Positions 27,594 through 36,893 of a DNA stretch of 64,000 bases are shown here, piece by piece. The notes beneath the pieces were generated by a model. That model did no database searches, was not told where the DNA came from, and was given only the letters and a program-made list of their open reading frames with translations. The first letter of the stretch is position 1, and the number at the start of each line of letters is the position of its first letter. The stretch comes from Advenella incenata (lineage in GTDB: Bacteria > Pseudomonadota > Gammaproteobacteria > Burkholderiales > Burkholderiaceae_B), in NCBI RefSeq assembly GCF_004217095.1, contig NZ_SHKO01000002.1:248001-312000 (forward strand), written 5' to 3'. Both the position numbers and the translations under genes were made by a program.

Positions 27594-27854
27594 TCACGGT
27601 GCGGCAGTTGTGCTGGTGCCGCTAGCGGGCTGCCTGGCGGCGGCATCACTGGCGGCTTGTTGCTTGGCCTTTTTCTCTGCTTCGGCCTTCGCCTTGCGCG
27701 CCTTGATGCGTTCTTCGCGCTCTTGCAACTTCTGCTTTTGCTCGGCTGTGGGAAGATACAGTGGCGCTTTATAGCCGCAAGCCGTTAAACCCACACTCCC
27801 GACAAGGAGGGTTACAATAATGGCTACAAGGCGTTTTATACTTGGCGCAGACAC
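27594..27854 (-). CDS. lptM: LptM/YifL-like small lipoprotein
   Basis: 86-residue lipoprotein. From the GTG at 27854 (AAAGGG six bases upstream) the protein begins with a hydrophobic signal ending in the lipobox LTAC, then GYKAPLYLPT, the signature of the LptM/YifL family, which helps assemble the LptD-LptE LPS translocon. The rest is a Lys/Glu/Ala-rich, likely helical tail (EREERIKARKAKAEAEKKAK). An upstream in-frame ATG at 27935 would run through the cyaY start and is unlikely. It is divergent from cyaY, with starts 34 bp apart, and upstream of lysA. Confidence 0.85.
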   Translation of the reverse strand: MSAPSIKRLVAIIVTLLVGSVGLTACGYKAPLYLPTAEQKQKLQEREERIKARKAKAEAEKKAKQQAASDAAARQPASGTSTTAAP

Positions 27855-27888
27855 GGCACACCCTTTAAATTTTTTACAGAACCATATT

Positions 27889-28218
27889 ATGACTGAATCA
27901 GAATTTCTTGCACGCGCAGATGCCCTCCTTGACAAGATCCATGAACAGGTCGACGACTGGTTTGAAACGCTGGATATTGATCTGGATGCCAGCCGCAGCG
28001 GTCAGGTACTCACTATCGTATTCAATCAGAAAACCCACGTGGTGGTCAACAGTCAGGCGCCGCTCCAGGAAATGTGGGTAGCTGCGCCTTCCGGTGGATT
28101 TCATTACAAGTTCGATAACACCAACTGGGTAGACACCCGGTCAGGAACGACGCTGCAGGATAACCTGAGCAGCATTTTTTCCGACATTACCAGTCGCGCG
28201 CTCACCATTACCCTCTGA
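27889..28218 (+). CDS. cyaY: Iron donor protein CyaY (bacterial frataxin)
   Basis: 109-residue frataxin homologue that binds iron and tunes IscS-dependent iron-sulfur cluster assembly. The acidic first helix is ESEFLARADALLDKIHEQVD, followed by D-L-D-A-S-R-S-G-Q-V-L-T-I-V-F, QAPLQEMWVAAPSGGFHY and the Trp-containing NTNWVDTRSG. The ATG at 27889 gives the standard N-terminus; the upstream frame is not part of the family. It is divergent from the lptM-like gene and followed by a strong RNA hairpin at 28246. Confidence 0.95.
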   Translation: MTESEFLARADALLDKIHEQVDDWFETLDIDLDASRSGQVLTIVFNQKTHVVVNSQAPLQEMWVAAPSGGFHYKFDNTNWVDTRSGTTLQDNLSSIFSDITSRALTITL

Positions 28219-28238
28219 GGGCTGCGCGGCAAAACCGC

Positions 28239-28244
28239 TATAAT
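28239..28244 (+). promoter_or_regulatory. Possible -10 box downstream of cyaY
   Basis: A perfect TATAAT lies 20 bases after the cyaY stop, just before the long hairpin at 28246. No good -35 element is present at 16-18 bp, so a promoter is only possible. Confidence 0.25.
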
Positions 28245-28245
28245 G

Positions 28246-28291
28246 CAGGCCGGATGTCGCCGCGATAACAATCGTGGTGGTATCCGGCCTG
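28246..28291 (+). ncRNA. Long RNA hairpin downstream of cyaY
   Basis: Bases 28246-28266 and 28271-28291 pair over 21 continuous positions with four G-U wobbles and an AACA tetraloop. The ends CAGGCCGGAT / ATCCGGCCTG are perfectly complementary. The wobbles all fall so that the plus-strand RNA pairs fully while the minus-strand RNA would have A-C mismatches, which favours function as plus-strand RNA. No T tract follows, so it is not a plain terminator. It may stabilise the cyaY 3' end, or belong to a small RNA running towards the terminator at 28495. Confidence 0.55.
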
Positions 28292-28494
28292 TGTGCCATG
28301 TGCCGCACCCAGTGGCGCACCGCACCAGGCGCCATACGAAGCTCTTGCCATTTCCAGTCAGATGCGTGGGCCAGGCGTGGGGCACGCGTCCCCTGAATCG
28401 TATTTTGAGCCGTGTTGCCCTGGATCCGAGCTATTGCGCCGGGTTTGCAGCGCTTTGAATCGTGTCCGGCCATGCCGAAGTAAAAATGGAAATA
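28292..28494. other. Intergenic remainder between cyaY and mrcA
   Basis: Together with the flanking hairpins this makes up the 394-bp gap after cyaY. No ribosome-binding site plus ORF combination is convincing here. The stretch would be the body of any RNA that starts near 28250 and ends at the terminator at 28495-28531. Confidence 0.3.
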
Positions 28495-28531
28495 AAAAGG
28501 ACTCATGCATGGGATGTGCATGAGTCCTTTT
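28495..28531. terminator. Bidirectional terminator between cyaY and mrcA
   Basis: AAAAGGACTCATGCA (28495-28509) pairs perfectly with TGCATGAGTCCTTTT (28517-28531), 15 bp with a 7-base loop. A and T runs at the two ends allow termination of the rightward and of the leftward (mrcA) transcripts. Confidence 0.85.
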
Positions 28532-28612
28532 CATATTTCTGGTCAAACCGTGGGCTCGCTCCTTCAGATCCTCAGATCCGTCCAGTGCAGCCGGAGACCG
28601 TCTTAAGGCCGT

Positions 28613-31075
28613 TTAAAACCGTATAGGCGGGCCGCCCATGGGATTGAACGACTCTAGGGCTTTGCCGATGGCGTCACCCGATTGAGAGCCGGCCGGTTTG
28701 GCAGCATTCGGGTCCCGAGCGCCGCTGCCCGACACACCGATGTTGGCCAATGCCTTGCCCAGTGGGAATTCAGAGAAATAATAGTTGTCACCCACCTTGG
28801 CCAGCCCTTCAGGCATCGGGCCTGGCGCGGTCACAGGTACTTTTTTGAGGGCTGTTTGCATGTATGTGAGCCAGATCGGCATAGCCGCACCGCCCCCGGT
28901 TTCCTTGTCACCCAGTGATTTGGGCTGATCGAAGCCCAGCCAGGAAATGCCTACCAGCTTGGGGGTGAATCCGGCAAACCAGGCATCGAATGACTGGTTG
29001 GTGGTGCCGGTCTTACCCGCAATGTCATTGCGTTTGAGCGTGGCCTGAGTTCTGGCAGCGGTGCCCGATTTAGCCACGCCACGCAGCAGTTCATTCATTA
29101 CATAGGCCGTACGGGGATCCAGTACGCGCTTGGTTTCATCGCCAGCCACGGCTGGCTGGGCCTTCATGATGACGCGTCCTGTGGCAATATCCACCACAGA
29201 ATCAATAATGTAAGGATTGACGCGATAACCGCCGTTGGCAAAAACCGAGTAGGCGCTGGCCATTTGCAGCGGCGTCACGCTGCCGGCGCCCAACGCCATG
29301 GTCAGGTATGCGCTTTTGGGCGGCTGACGTGCGGGATCAAAGCCAAAGCGGGAGATGAACTCGCTGGCAAACTCCGGGCCCACCGTTTGCAGAATGCGGA
29401 TGGAGACCATGTTTTTGGATTTGTACAAACCCTGGCGCATTGTCTGGCTGTAGGTGTACGAATTACCGTAGTTCTTCGGGCTCCAGGGCTTGCTGCGCGT
29501 CTGGGCTGCACTCAGATGAAAGGGCTGATCCGAAATATTGGTGCCCGGCGTAATACCGCGTTCAAGGCCTGCTGCATACACGAAGGGCTTGAAGGTAGAA
29601 CCGGGCTGGCGCCAGGCCTGGGTAACACGATTGAAATCGCCGCGGTTGAAGTCGAACCCGCCGATCATCGATTCGATCGCGCCGTTTTGCGGATTCAGGG
29701 AAATGAACGCGCCTTCGACCGTTGGCATATTGATAATCGTCCAGGCGTTGTCCACTTTTTGCAGATAAATGACTGAACCACGCTGGATCCGGCGGGACAC
29801 CGGCCCGCTCTTGACCAGGGCCCGTTTTACATAGCCCAACGACTTGCCGCTCAATTCGTAGATCTGCTCGGGCGTGCGCGCTGCAACCACTTTGTTGGCG
29901 CTGGCCGAGAGCACCACGGCCGTGACCAGGTCATCGCTGTCGCGGTGCTTATTGCGAATCTCTTCAAGGGCAAGATCAAACCGTTCCGTATCGTTCTCGA
30001 TCCCGTCGGGCAGGTCAACCTGGGCTGCGGGTCCCGGATAGGGCTTTCTTCGCGTATACGACATAATGCCTTCGCGCACCGCATGATAGGCCACTTCCTG
30101 GTCTTCCGAGCGGATGGTCGTGTAAACGCTCAGGCCACGTCCGTACACATTGTCTTTGTACACGTTGTACATGAGCTGCCTGGCCAGTTCGGCGACGTAC
30201 TGACCATGACGGGCAACGTTAGTTTCCGGTGTTTCCTGCGTATTGTCACGCAGGACGATTTTCTGGGCCATGGCCTGCTGGTGCTGTTCGGGCGTAATGT
30301 ATCCTAGCTTTTCCATGCGATCGAGCACGTAATGCTGACGCGCGACAGCACGTTTCATGTTGGCGCGTGGATTGAAGCGGGAAGGCGCCTTGGGAATGCC
30401 GGCCAGCAAGGCGGCTTCGGCAACAGTTACTTCCGACAGCGGCTTGCCGTAATATGTGCGGGAAGCGGCGGCAAAACCGTAAGAACGATGCCCCAGGTAG
30501 ATCTGGTTCAGATACAGCTCAAGAATCTGGTCCTTGCTCAGGTTCTGCTCGATCTTGTAGGTGAGCATCAGTTCATAGAACTTGCGAATAAAGGACTTTT
30601 CCGAGGACAGGTAGAAGTTTCGTGCAACCTGCATGGTAATGGTGCTGGCGCCCTGCGCCTTTGCGCCGGAAACCACGTTAGCAATCACCGCACGGCCTAC
30701 GCCCGACCAGTCGACACCGCCATGGCTGTAGAAGTTATCATCTTCTGCGGCCAGCAGGGCCTGTTTCATGACATCCGGAATTTCGTTGAAGCGCAAGACG
30801 TTACGCCGTTCTTCGCCGTATTCGGCCAGCAGGACTTTGTCTGCTGTGTACACGCGCAACGGTACCCGAGGGCGATAATCGGTCATCGCCTTCAGATCCG
30901 GCAGGTTCGGCCAGGTCAGCGCGACGGCAAGGGTACCCAGCAACAAACCGCAAAGCCCAAGGCCAATGCAGAAGATGACGGATTGAAAAAGGAACCGGCC
31001 TATGCGCGAGCCTGCGCTCGGGCGCTGCACAGTTTTACGAGGGGAGTTGGGTTTACGTGTACTCATCGCAGGCAA
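28613..31075 (-). CDS. mrcA: Penicillin-binding protein 1A (bifunctional class A PBP)
   Basis: Peptidoglycan glycosyltransferase and DD-transpeptidase, 820 residues, anchored by an N-terminal helix (FLFQSVIFCIGLGLCGLLLG). Glycosyltransferase motifs: AAEDDNFYSHGGVDW, GASTITMQVARNF, KILELYLN-type KDQILELYLNQIYLGHRSYG. Transpeptidase motifs: SxxK in GSTFKPFVYA, SxN in YKSKNMVSIR, and KTGT in IAGKTGTTNQSFDAWFAG. The TTG at 31075 has an AGAAGG eight bases upstream; an ATG at 31066 is the alternative start. It is divergent from aroK. Confidence 0.94.
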   Translation of the reverse strand: MPAMSTRKPNSPRKTVQRPSAGSRIGRFLFQSVIFCIGLGLCGLLLGTLAVALTWPNLPDLKAMTDYRPRVPLRVYTADKVLLAEYGEERRNVLRFNEIPDVMKQALLAAEDDNFYSHGGVDWSGVGRAVIANVVSGAKAQGASTITMQVARNFYLSSEKSFIRKFYELMLTYKIEQNLSKDQILELYLNQIYLGHRSYGFAAASRTYYGKPLSEVTVAEAALLAGIPKAPSRFNPRANMKRAVARQHYVLDRMEKLGYITPEQHQQAMAQKIVLRDNTQETPETNVARHGQYVAELARQLMYNVYKDNVYGRGLSVYTTIRSEDQEVAYHAVREGIMSYTRRKPYPGPAAQVDLPDGIENDTERFDLALEEIRNKHRDSDDLVTAVVLSASANKVVAARTPEQIYELSGKSLGYVKRALVKSGPVSRRIQRGSVIYLQKVDNAWTIINMPTVEGAFISLNPQNGAIESMIGGFDFNRGDFNRVTQAWRQPGSTFKPFVYAAGLERGITPGTNISDQPFHLSAAQTRSKPWSPKNYGNSYTYSQTMRQGLYKSKNMVSIRILQTVGPEFASEFISRFGFDPARQPPKSAYLTMALGAGSVTPLQMASAYSVFANGGYRVNPYIIDSVVDIATGRVIMKAQPAVAGDETKRVLDPRTAYVMNELLRGVAKSGTAARTQATLKRNDIAGKTGTTNQSFDAWFAGFTPKLVGISWLGFDQPKSLGDKETGGGAAMPIWLTYMQTALKKVPVTAPGPMPEGLAKVGDNYYFSEFPLGKALANIGVSGSGARDPNAAKPAGSQSGDAIGKALESFNPMGGPPIRF

Positions 31076-31204
31076 TTTTAATACCTTCTAGCGGGAAAAG
31101 CTGAAATTTTCGGCTCTTTCTGTAACTGAATTGTGCTGTGTGGTGTACATGTGCTATGTTGCAACAAATAAACGACAAATCCTTGAAAACATGGTGTCAT
31201 TTCT

Positions 31205-31233
31205 TTGACAACGGTCACAGAACGTCTGTATTT
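31205..31233 (+). promoter_or_regulatory. Putative aroK promoter
   Basis: A perfect TTGACA (31205-31210) is followed after 17 bases by GTATTT (31228-31233), a weak -10. It lies 42 bases upstream of the aroK start in the mrcA/aroK divergent region. The -35 is convincing, the -10 only fair. Confidence 0.4.
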
Positions 31234-31274
31234 TCACGCCCCGGCGTAACCGGGAGAAAAACCTTTTTACGTAC

Positions 31275-31850
31275 ATGCAGCATACAGAACAGGACAATTC
31301 CCATGTCCGCCACACCGGTCAGGCGCCCATTTTCCTCATCGGCATGATGGGCGCCGGCAAAACGACCATCGGCCGAGGCCTGGCCCGCTCGCTGGGTCGG
31401 GAGTTTCTCGATCTTGATCACGAGCTAGAAGCTCGTTGCGGGGTCAGTATTCCAACCATCTTCGATATTGAGGGCGAAGCCGGCTTTCGGCGTCGTGAAA
31501 CCCAGGTGCTGCAGGATATCACCTTGCGTCGCGATGTGGTCCTGGCCACCGGCGGCGGCGCCGTCGTGGCGCCCGAGAATCAGGAACTGCTGCGCACACG
31601 CGGTATCGTGCTGTATCTGAAGGCGGGCAGCGATGAACTCTTTCGGAGAGTCGCAAAGGATAAAAACCGCCCCATGCTGCTGACGGCCAACCCCAAAGCG
31701 CGTATCGTGGAACTGTTAAAACAGCGCGAACCCATTTACGAGAGTCTGGCCGATTTCACGGTCGAAACCAGCCATGGCTCCATCAATACGGTGCTCGACG
31801 CTATTGACCGTCTATTGAAAGATTACCAACAACGAGGTGAAAGAATCTGA
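31275..31850 (+). CDS. aroK: Shikimate kinase
   Basis: Phosphorylates shikimate in aromatic amino acid synthesis; 191 residues. Walker A is GMMGAGKTTIGRGLA, the shikimate-binding DxD-type segment is FLDLDHELEARCG, the RR...E motif is EAGFRRRETQVL, the GGG loop is LATGGGAVV, and the lid is DKNRPML. The first 15 or so residues are an extension. The last base of its TGA is the first base of the aroB ATG, so the two are translationally coupled. Confidence 0.95.
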   Translation: MQHTEQDNSHVRHTGQAPIFLIGMMGAGKTTIGRGLARSLGREFLDLDHELEARCGVSIPTIFDIEGEAGFRRRETQVLQDITLRRDVVLATGGGAVVAPENQELLRTRGIVLYLKAGSDELFRRVAKDKNRPMLLTANPKARIVELLKQREPIYESLADFTVETSHGSINTVLDAIDRLLKDYQQRGERI

Positions 31851-32983
31851 TGGCCCCAGTCAACGTCGCTACATCTGCCGGACAATACCCCATTCACATT
31901 GCGCCGGGGCGCCTGCAGCACATTGCCGAATCGGTCCCCGCCAATGCAACGCGGCTGGTCGTCATCAGCAACCCTGTCGTGGACGGGCTGTACGGAGAGG
32001 TGCTGCGCCAGGCACTGGCCGGCCTGAACAAACCGGTGCTCACCATCATCGTGCCCGATGGCGAAGCCTTCAAGTCGCTCGATACCCTCAATACCATTTA
32101 CGATCGCATGCTGACCGAAAAACTGGATCGCCGTGCCGTCGTTCTGGCGCTTGGCGGCGGCGTCATCGGCGACATGGCCGGGTTTGCGGCAGCGACCTAC
32201 ATGCGTGGCATCCGCTATATGCAGATTCCTACCACGTTGCTGGCCCAGGTCGATTCCTCGGTAGGCGGCAAAACGGCAGTCAATCACCCGCTGGGCAAAA
32301 ACATGATCGGCGCGTTCTATCAGCCGGTCAGTGTCGATATCGACATCAATGTCCTGCGCACCCTGCCTGCCCGTGAAGTGTCGGCCGGGCTGGCCGAAGT
32401 CATTAAATACGGCCTGATTCTGGATCGTGCGTTTTTTGAATGGTGCGAAAGCAATGTTGCGCAACTGGTGGCCCTTGACGCAGACGCGCTGGCCTACGCC
32501 ATTGCACGCTGCTGTGAACTGAAGGCGCAGGTCGTCTCGGAAGATGAAAAGGAAACCGGTCTGCGCGCCATCCTTAACCTGGGCCACACCTTCGGTCATG
32601 CGATCGAGGCGGGCCTGGGTTTTGGCACCTGGCTGCATGGCGAGGCGGTTGCTTGCGGGCTGGTTCAGGCCGCCGTGCTCTCGGGTAAGGTGCTGGGTAT
32701 GCCTGAAACGGACATCGCAAGGGTGCGTGCGCTGGTGCGCGCCATCGGCTGTCCGGATATTGCGCCGGATCTGGGTGAGAGCACCTGGCTTGACCTGATG
32801 CAGGGCGATAAAAAAACCGAAGGCGGCGAAATACGTTATGTACTCATGCCGGCCATTGGTCAGGCAGTGGTGCAGGCCGCCCCATTGCAGCAGGTGCAGG
32901 AAACGCTCAGCGCCACGGTCGGCGATGTTGCCATCGATCGCCGCGCGGCCCAGCTTGCTGATCTGTCCGGCGCCCGGGCGTAA
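31850..32983 (+). CDS. aroB: 3-dehydroquinate synthase
   Basis: NAD- and metal-dependent cyclase of the shikimate pathway, 377 residues. NAD-binding LALGGGVIGDMAGFAAATY, PTTLLAQVDSSVGGKTAVNH, KNMIGAFYQPVSV, EVIKYGLILD and the metal-binding His motifs LGHTFGHAIEAGLGFGTWLH-GEAVA are all present. It overlaps aroK by one base and is followed three bases later by dgt. Confidence 0.96.
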   Translation: MAPVNVATSAGQYPIHIAPGRLQHIAESVPANATRLVVISNPVVDGLYGEVLRQALAGLNKPVLTIIVPDGEAFKSLDTLNTIYDRMLTEKLDRRAVVLALGGGVIGDMAGFAAATYMRGIRYMQIPTTLLAQVDSSVGGKTAVNHPLGKNMIGAFYQPVSVDIDINVLRTLPAREVSAGLAEVIKYGLILDRAFFEWCESNVAQLVALDADALAYAIARCCELKAQVVSEDEKETGLRAILNLGHTFGHAIEAGLGFGTWLHGEAVACGLVQAAVLSGKVLGMPETDIARVRALVRAIGCPDIAPDLGESTWLDLMQGDKKTEGGEIRYVLMPAIGQAVVQAAPLQQVQETLSATVGDVAIDRRAAQLADLSGARA

Positions 32984-32986
32984 AAC

Positions 32987-34117
32987 ATGACAGTCACCAT
33001 GCTAGCGCCTTACGCGACCCATCCGGCCCTCTCCAGAGGGCGCCAGCATCAGGAAGATGCCGACCCGGCGCGCGACCCTTTCCAGCGCGACCGTGACCGC
33101 ATCATCCATAGCGGGGCCTTTCGCCGGCTCGAATATAAAACACAGGTTTTTGTTAATCACGAAGGTGATTTATTCCGCACCCGGCTGACTCACAGCCTGG
33201 AAGTGGCGCAAATTGCGCGGGCTGTGGCCCGCAATCTGGAACTGCACGAAGACCTGACCGAAGCGATCTCGCTTGCCCATGACCTGGGTCACACGCCATT
33301 TGGCCACGCCGGACAGGATGCACTTCACGAATCCATGCAGACCCTGCGTCCGGGGGCTGGTGGCTTCGAGCACAATCTGCAAAGCCTGCGGGTGGTCGAT
33401 GAGCTGGAGGAGCGCTATGCCTCGTTCAACGGCCTGAACCTTACCTTTGAAACCCGCGAGGGAATTCTCAAGCATTGTTCACTGTCACACGCGCGCCAGC
33501 TGGGCGACGTGGGGCAGCGCTTTATCGACAGAAAGCGCCCGGGCCTGGAAGCGCAACTGGCCAATCTTGCCGATGAAATCGCTTATAACAATCATGATAT
33601 TGATGACGGCCTGCGTTCGGGTCTTATCACAATTGAACAAATGCGCCAGGTGCAATTGTTTGCCACCTACCATGATGAAGTGAGCCGTCTGTTTCCTGAT
33701 GTCACTGGGCGCCGGCTCATTGCCGAGATTATCCGGCGCATGATCAACGCCCTGATCGTCGACCTGACCCACACGACCCGGGACAATCTGCGCATTCATA
33801 AAATTCAGACACGTGAAGATGTGACGGAAGCCCCGGCGTTGCTGCAGTTTTCCGACACCATGCGCAGGCAGGCCGACGAGCTCAAATCCTTTCTGATGCA
33901 TAATCTGTATCGCCACTACAAGGTGATGCGCATGGCCAACAAGGCCAGCACCATTGTCCAATCGCTGTTCAAGGCCTTTGTGGACGATCCGCGGCTGATG
34001 CCGGCAGACTACCGGCACGAGGATGAGCGCAGGCAGGCGCGCGCCATTGCCGACTATATTGCCGGGATGACCGATCGTTACGCGATCAAAGAATACAAGC
34101 GTCTGTTTGTCGTATAA
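32987..34117 (+). CDS. dgt: Deoxyguanosinetriphosphate triphosphohydrolase-like protein
   Basis: HD-domain dNTP triphosphohydrolase family (dGTPase type 2), 376 residues. Motifs: [20 protein letters not shown], the HD metal site in [18 protein letters not shown] and [30 protein letters not shown] and [19 protein letters not shown]. It converts dNTPs to nucleosides and triphosphate in characterised relatives; substrate choice is not readable here. The aroK-aroB-dgt order is shared with Bordetella-type genomes and the tight spacing indicates one operon. Confidence 0.93.
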   Translation: MTVTMLAPYATHPALSRGRQHQEDADPARDPFQRDRDRIIHSGAFRRLEYKTQVFVNHEGDLFRTRLTHSLEVAQIARAVARNLELHEDLTEAISLAHDLGHTPFGHAGQDALHESMQTLRPGAGGFEHNLQSLRVVDELEERYASFNGLNLTFETREGILKHCSLSHARQLGDVGQRFIDRKRPGLEAQLANLADEIAYNNHDIDDGLRSGLITIEQMRQVQLFATYHDEVSRLFPDVTGRRLIAEIIRRMINALIVDLTHTTRDNLRIHKIQTREDVTEAPALLQFSDTMRRQADELKSFLMHNLYRHYKVMRMANKASTIVQSLFKAFVDDPRLMPADYRHEDERRQARAIADYIAGMTDRYAIKEYKRLFVV

Positions 34118-34284
34118 GCCGAGGTATTGCATGGCAAACTGGATTGACTGACGTTAAGAATTATTCATAAAAGCACAATTCATTCTTTTTTCAAAAAGCA
34201 TCAAGAGTCTTTTCAAAATAGGAACTTCGCATCTTGTTGGAAAATGATTTCGCATTTTCAATTTAGATAGTCAAGCGAAATCCT

Positions 34285-35127
34285 ATGGACAGTCCGGCCC
34301 CACCATTGCGCAGCCCCCATGCTCTGTTTGTCGATGGCAATATGCAGAGTTTGCATGGCGTGCTTGCCGCCATGCGAAGTGCTGCCTTCCGTATCACAGT
34401 TGCATTTGACGGGCTGCAGGGATACGAAAAAGCCATTACGCTGCAGCCCGATGTCATTGTTTCGGAGTTGCATCTGCCCCGGCTTGAAGGTATTCCGCTA
34501 TGTCGTCGGCTCAAGGCGAACACACTCACTACAGATATTCCCGTGCTCTTTTACAGCGATCTGGATGATCCGCAATCACGCATCCAGGCCCTGGAATATG
34601 GCGCTTCCGATTTCATATCCAAAGCCCATCCGTATGACGAAGTGGTGGCGCGAATCCGCATTCATGCCAATATCTCGCAACGATTGCACAGCGTACGGCA
34701 ACAGCGGGCGTCTATGCTCTTGTCCCCAGGTCAGGACCAGCATACCGGCACCATTGACAGCGATGATGAAGTCGCCGTGCGCATCGTCATGCAATATGCG
34801 CAGGACAATCTGTCGGAAGATCTGAGTCTGCCCAAATTGTCAGCGCTGGTATCCATGAATAAAAAGCGCTTGAATCGCGCTTTCTGCAATGTTTGCGGTT
34901 GCAGCGCCTTTGAGTACATTCGTGATTTACGTATGCGCACTGCTAAGCACCTGCTGGCTACCACGTCGTTGCGCACACTGACCATTGCCGAAGAGGTGGG
35001 GTTTTCCAACGCCGCCAATTTCGCCACGGCATTTTTGAATATGCAGGGCATGACGCCGTCGGAGTACCGGCGGACCACAAAGCAATTACGGGTTTCCGAG
35101 AGTATGAAAAACACCAATGACGTATAA
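34285..35127 (+). CDS. AraC-family regulator with a degenerate receiver domain
   Basis: 280-residue protein: a CheY-like receiver (residues about 12-125) and an AraC-type double helix-turn-helix (about 165-265: LSLPKLSALVSMNKKRLNRA, ACKHLLATT-like AKHLLATTSLRTLTIAEEVG, FSNAANFATAFLNMQGMTPS). In the receiver, the expected phospho-acceptor Asp is replaced by Glu61 (QPDVIVSELHLPRLEG), and the N-terminal acidic pair is reduced to a single Asp17 (LFVDGN). The conserved Lys remains in FISKAHPYDE. It is therefore likely to act without phosphorylation, possibly locked active. No histidine kinase is adjacent; the acyl-CoA synthetase gene starts 47 bp downstream. Confidence 0.85.
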   Translation: MDSPAPPLRSPHALFVDGNMQSLHGVLAAMRSAAFRITVAFDGLQGYEKAITLQPDVIVSELHLPRLEGIPLCRRLKANTLTTDIPVLFYSDLDDPQSRIQALEYGASDFISKAHPYDEVVARIRIHANISQRLHSVRQQRASMLLSPGQDQHTGTIDSDDEVAVRIVMQYAQDNLSEDLSLPKLSALVSMNKKRLNRAFCNVCGCSAFEYIRDLRMRTAKHLLATTSLRTLTIAEEVGFSNAANFATAFLNMQGMTPSEYRRTTKQLRVSESMKNTNDV

Positions 35128-35174
35128 GCGATGACAGTGAACCGATATACAATTAAAAGAAAAGGAGACCTGTC

Positions 35175-36806
35175 TTGCTTACACGCCATGCAACCTATGC
35201 CGCAACAGTATCGGCTACCCACTGGAATGTGCCGCAACACTACAATATCGGCGTTGACGTTTGTGATAAATGGGCCGACGGGACCGGTCGTCTTGCCATC
35301 ATTCACGAGAAGTCGCCTGCAGATATCCAGTACTACACCTTTGACCAGTTGAAAGCCTATTCCAACCAGTTCGCGCATGTATTGCAACAGGCTGGGGTGG
35401 CGCGAGGCGATCGGGTGGGTATTTTGCTGGCCCAGGGCATTGAAACAGCCATTGCGCATATTGCCTGCTACAAGTTGGGGCTCATTGCCATTCCCCTTTT
35501 TTCACTGTTCGGTTCCGATGCGCTGGCCTACCGTCTGTCCAATTCAGGCGCACGGGTCCTGGTAACCAATACAGAAGGGGTAGCCAAGCTGGGGTCTATT
35601 GCAACGCCCTTGCTTGAACTGAAAACCATCGTGGATATCGACGCCACGCAAAATACACCGGCAACGCTGGCGTTCTGGCCATCGCTGCAACAGCAGCCCG
35701 ATAGCTTTGAGCCGGTTCGCACCCTGGCCGATGACCCTGCGGTCATCATTTATACCTCGGGCACAACCGGCAAGCCCAAAGGGGCCCTGCATGCGCACCG
35801 GATTCTACCGGGGCATTTGCCCGGCGTTGAAATTTCCCACAATTTCTTTCCCGAAAACGCCAAGGTCATGTGGACGCCTGCCGACTGGGCGTGGATCGGT
35901 GGTCTGTTTGATGTCCTTATGCCGTCATTGCATCACGGCATTCCCGTACTGGCCTGCCGTTTTTCCAAATTTACTGCCGAAGCCGCGTTCGATATCATGT
36001 CGCGGCACCAGGTCACCCACACCTTTTTGCCGCCAACGGCACTCAAAATGCTGCGCCGGCTGGAGAATCCGCGTGACCGCTGGCCGCTGGCGCTTCGCTC
36101 CATCGCAAGCGGGGGTGAAAGTCTGGGGCTGGAGCTGATCGATTGGGGGCAGCGCAATCTGGACATTACCATCAACGAATTTTATGGGCAGACCGAATGC
36201 AACATGCTGGTGTCGTCCTGCGCCGATCTGTTCGAGCCTAAAATAGGCAGCATGGGCAAGGCCGCGCCAGGCCATGATGTGCAGATTGTCAACGACCAGG
36301 GACAGGTGCTGCCCGACGGTGCCGAGGGTAATATCGGCGTCAGACGTCCCGATCCGGTTATGTTTCTGGGCTACTGGAACAACCCGGAAGCCACCCGGGA
36401 AAAATTTGCCGGCGACTTCCTGGTAACGGGAGATATGGGCGTTCGGGATGAAGAGGGTTTTTTCCGCTTTGTCGGGCGCAATGACGACGTGATCACCAGT
36501 GCGGGATATCGCATTGGCCCTGGCCCCATCGAAGATTGCATTCTTGGACATCCGCTGGTGAGCATGGTTGCCGTGGTGGGGCTGCCCGATGACGAGCGCA
36601 CCGAAGCGGTCACCGCTTTTGTCGTGCTGAACGAAGGCGTGGCGCCATCGGAGGCCATCAAGAAAGAAATCCAGGATCATGTCAAAACGCGCGTGGCTGC
36701 GCACGAGTACCCGCGCCGCGTTTATTTTGTCGACGCGCTGCCCATGACCACAACCGGAAAAATCATCCGCAAGGAGCTGCGCAACTACACCGAGGCAGCC
36801 CGGTAG
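35175..36806 (+). CDS. Acyl-CoA synthetase (AMP-forming), acetyl/medium-chain type
   Basis: Adenylate-forming CoA ligase of 543 residues. The A3 motif is IIYTSGTTGKPKGALHAH, A5 NEFYGQTECNMLVSS, A7 VTGDMGVRDEEGFFRF, A8 GRNDDVITSAGYRIGPGPIE, and the catalytic Lys is in MTTTGKIIRKELRNY. The WTPADWAWIGG segment is shared with ACSM and acetyl-CoA synthetase-like enzymes. The start is a TTG at 35175, supported by an AAAGGAGA six bases upstream. It follows the AraC-type gene and may be under its control; the substrate is unknown. Confidence 0.9.
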   Translation: MLTRHATYAATVSATHWNVPQHYNIGVDVCDKWADGTGRLAIIHEKSPADIQYYTFDQLKAYSNQFAHVLQQAGVARGDRVGILLAQGIETAIAHIACYKLGLIAIPLFSLFGSDALAYRLSNSGARVLVTNTEGVAKLGSIATPLLELKTIVDIDATQNTPATLAFWPSLQQQPDSFEPVRTLADDPAVIIYTSGTTGKPKGALHAHRILPGHLPGVEISHNFFPENAKVMWTPADWAWIGGLFDVLMPSLHHGIPVLACRFSKFTAEAAFDIMSRHQVTHTFLPPTALKMLRRLENPRDRWPLALRSIASGGESLGLELIDWGQRNLDITINEFYGQTECNMLVSSCADLFEPKIGSMGKAAPGHDVQIVNDQGQVLPDGAEGNIGVRRPDPVMFLGYWNNPEATREKFAGDFLVTGDMGVRDEEGFFRFVGRNDDVITSAGYRIGPGPIEDCILGHPLVSMVAVVGLPDDERTEAVTAFVVLNEGVAPSEAIKKEIQDHVKTRVAAHEYPRRVYFVDALPMTTTGKIIRKELRNYTEAAR

Positions 36807-36893
36807 CGACAGGCATGGCTGCGCAGGGCCGTAGCGGGTCTGTGGCCAATAGCGCTGCTCAGGCATGACCAGCTATTGATCAGGAGCGATCGA

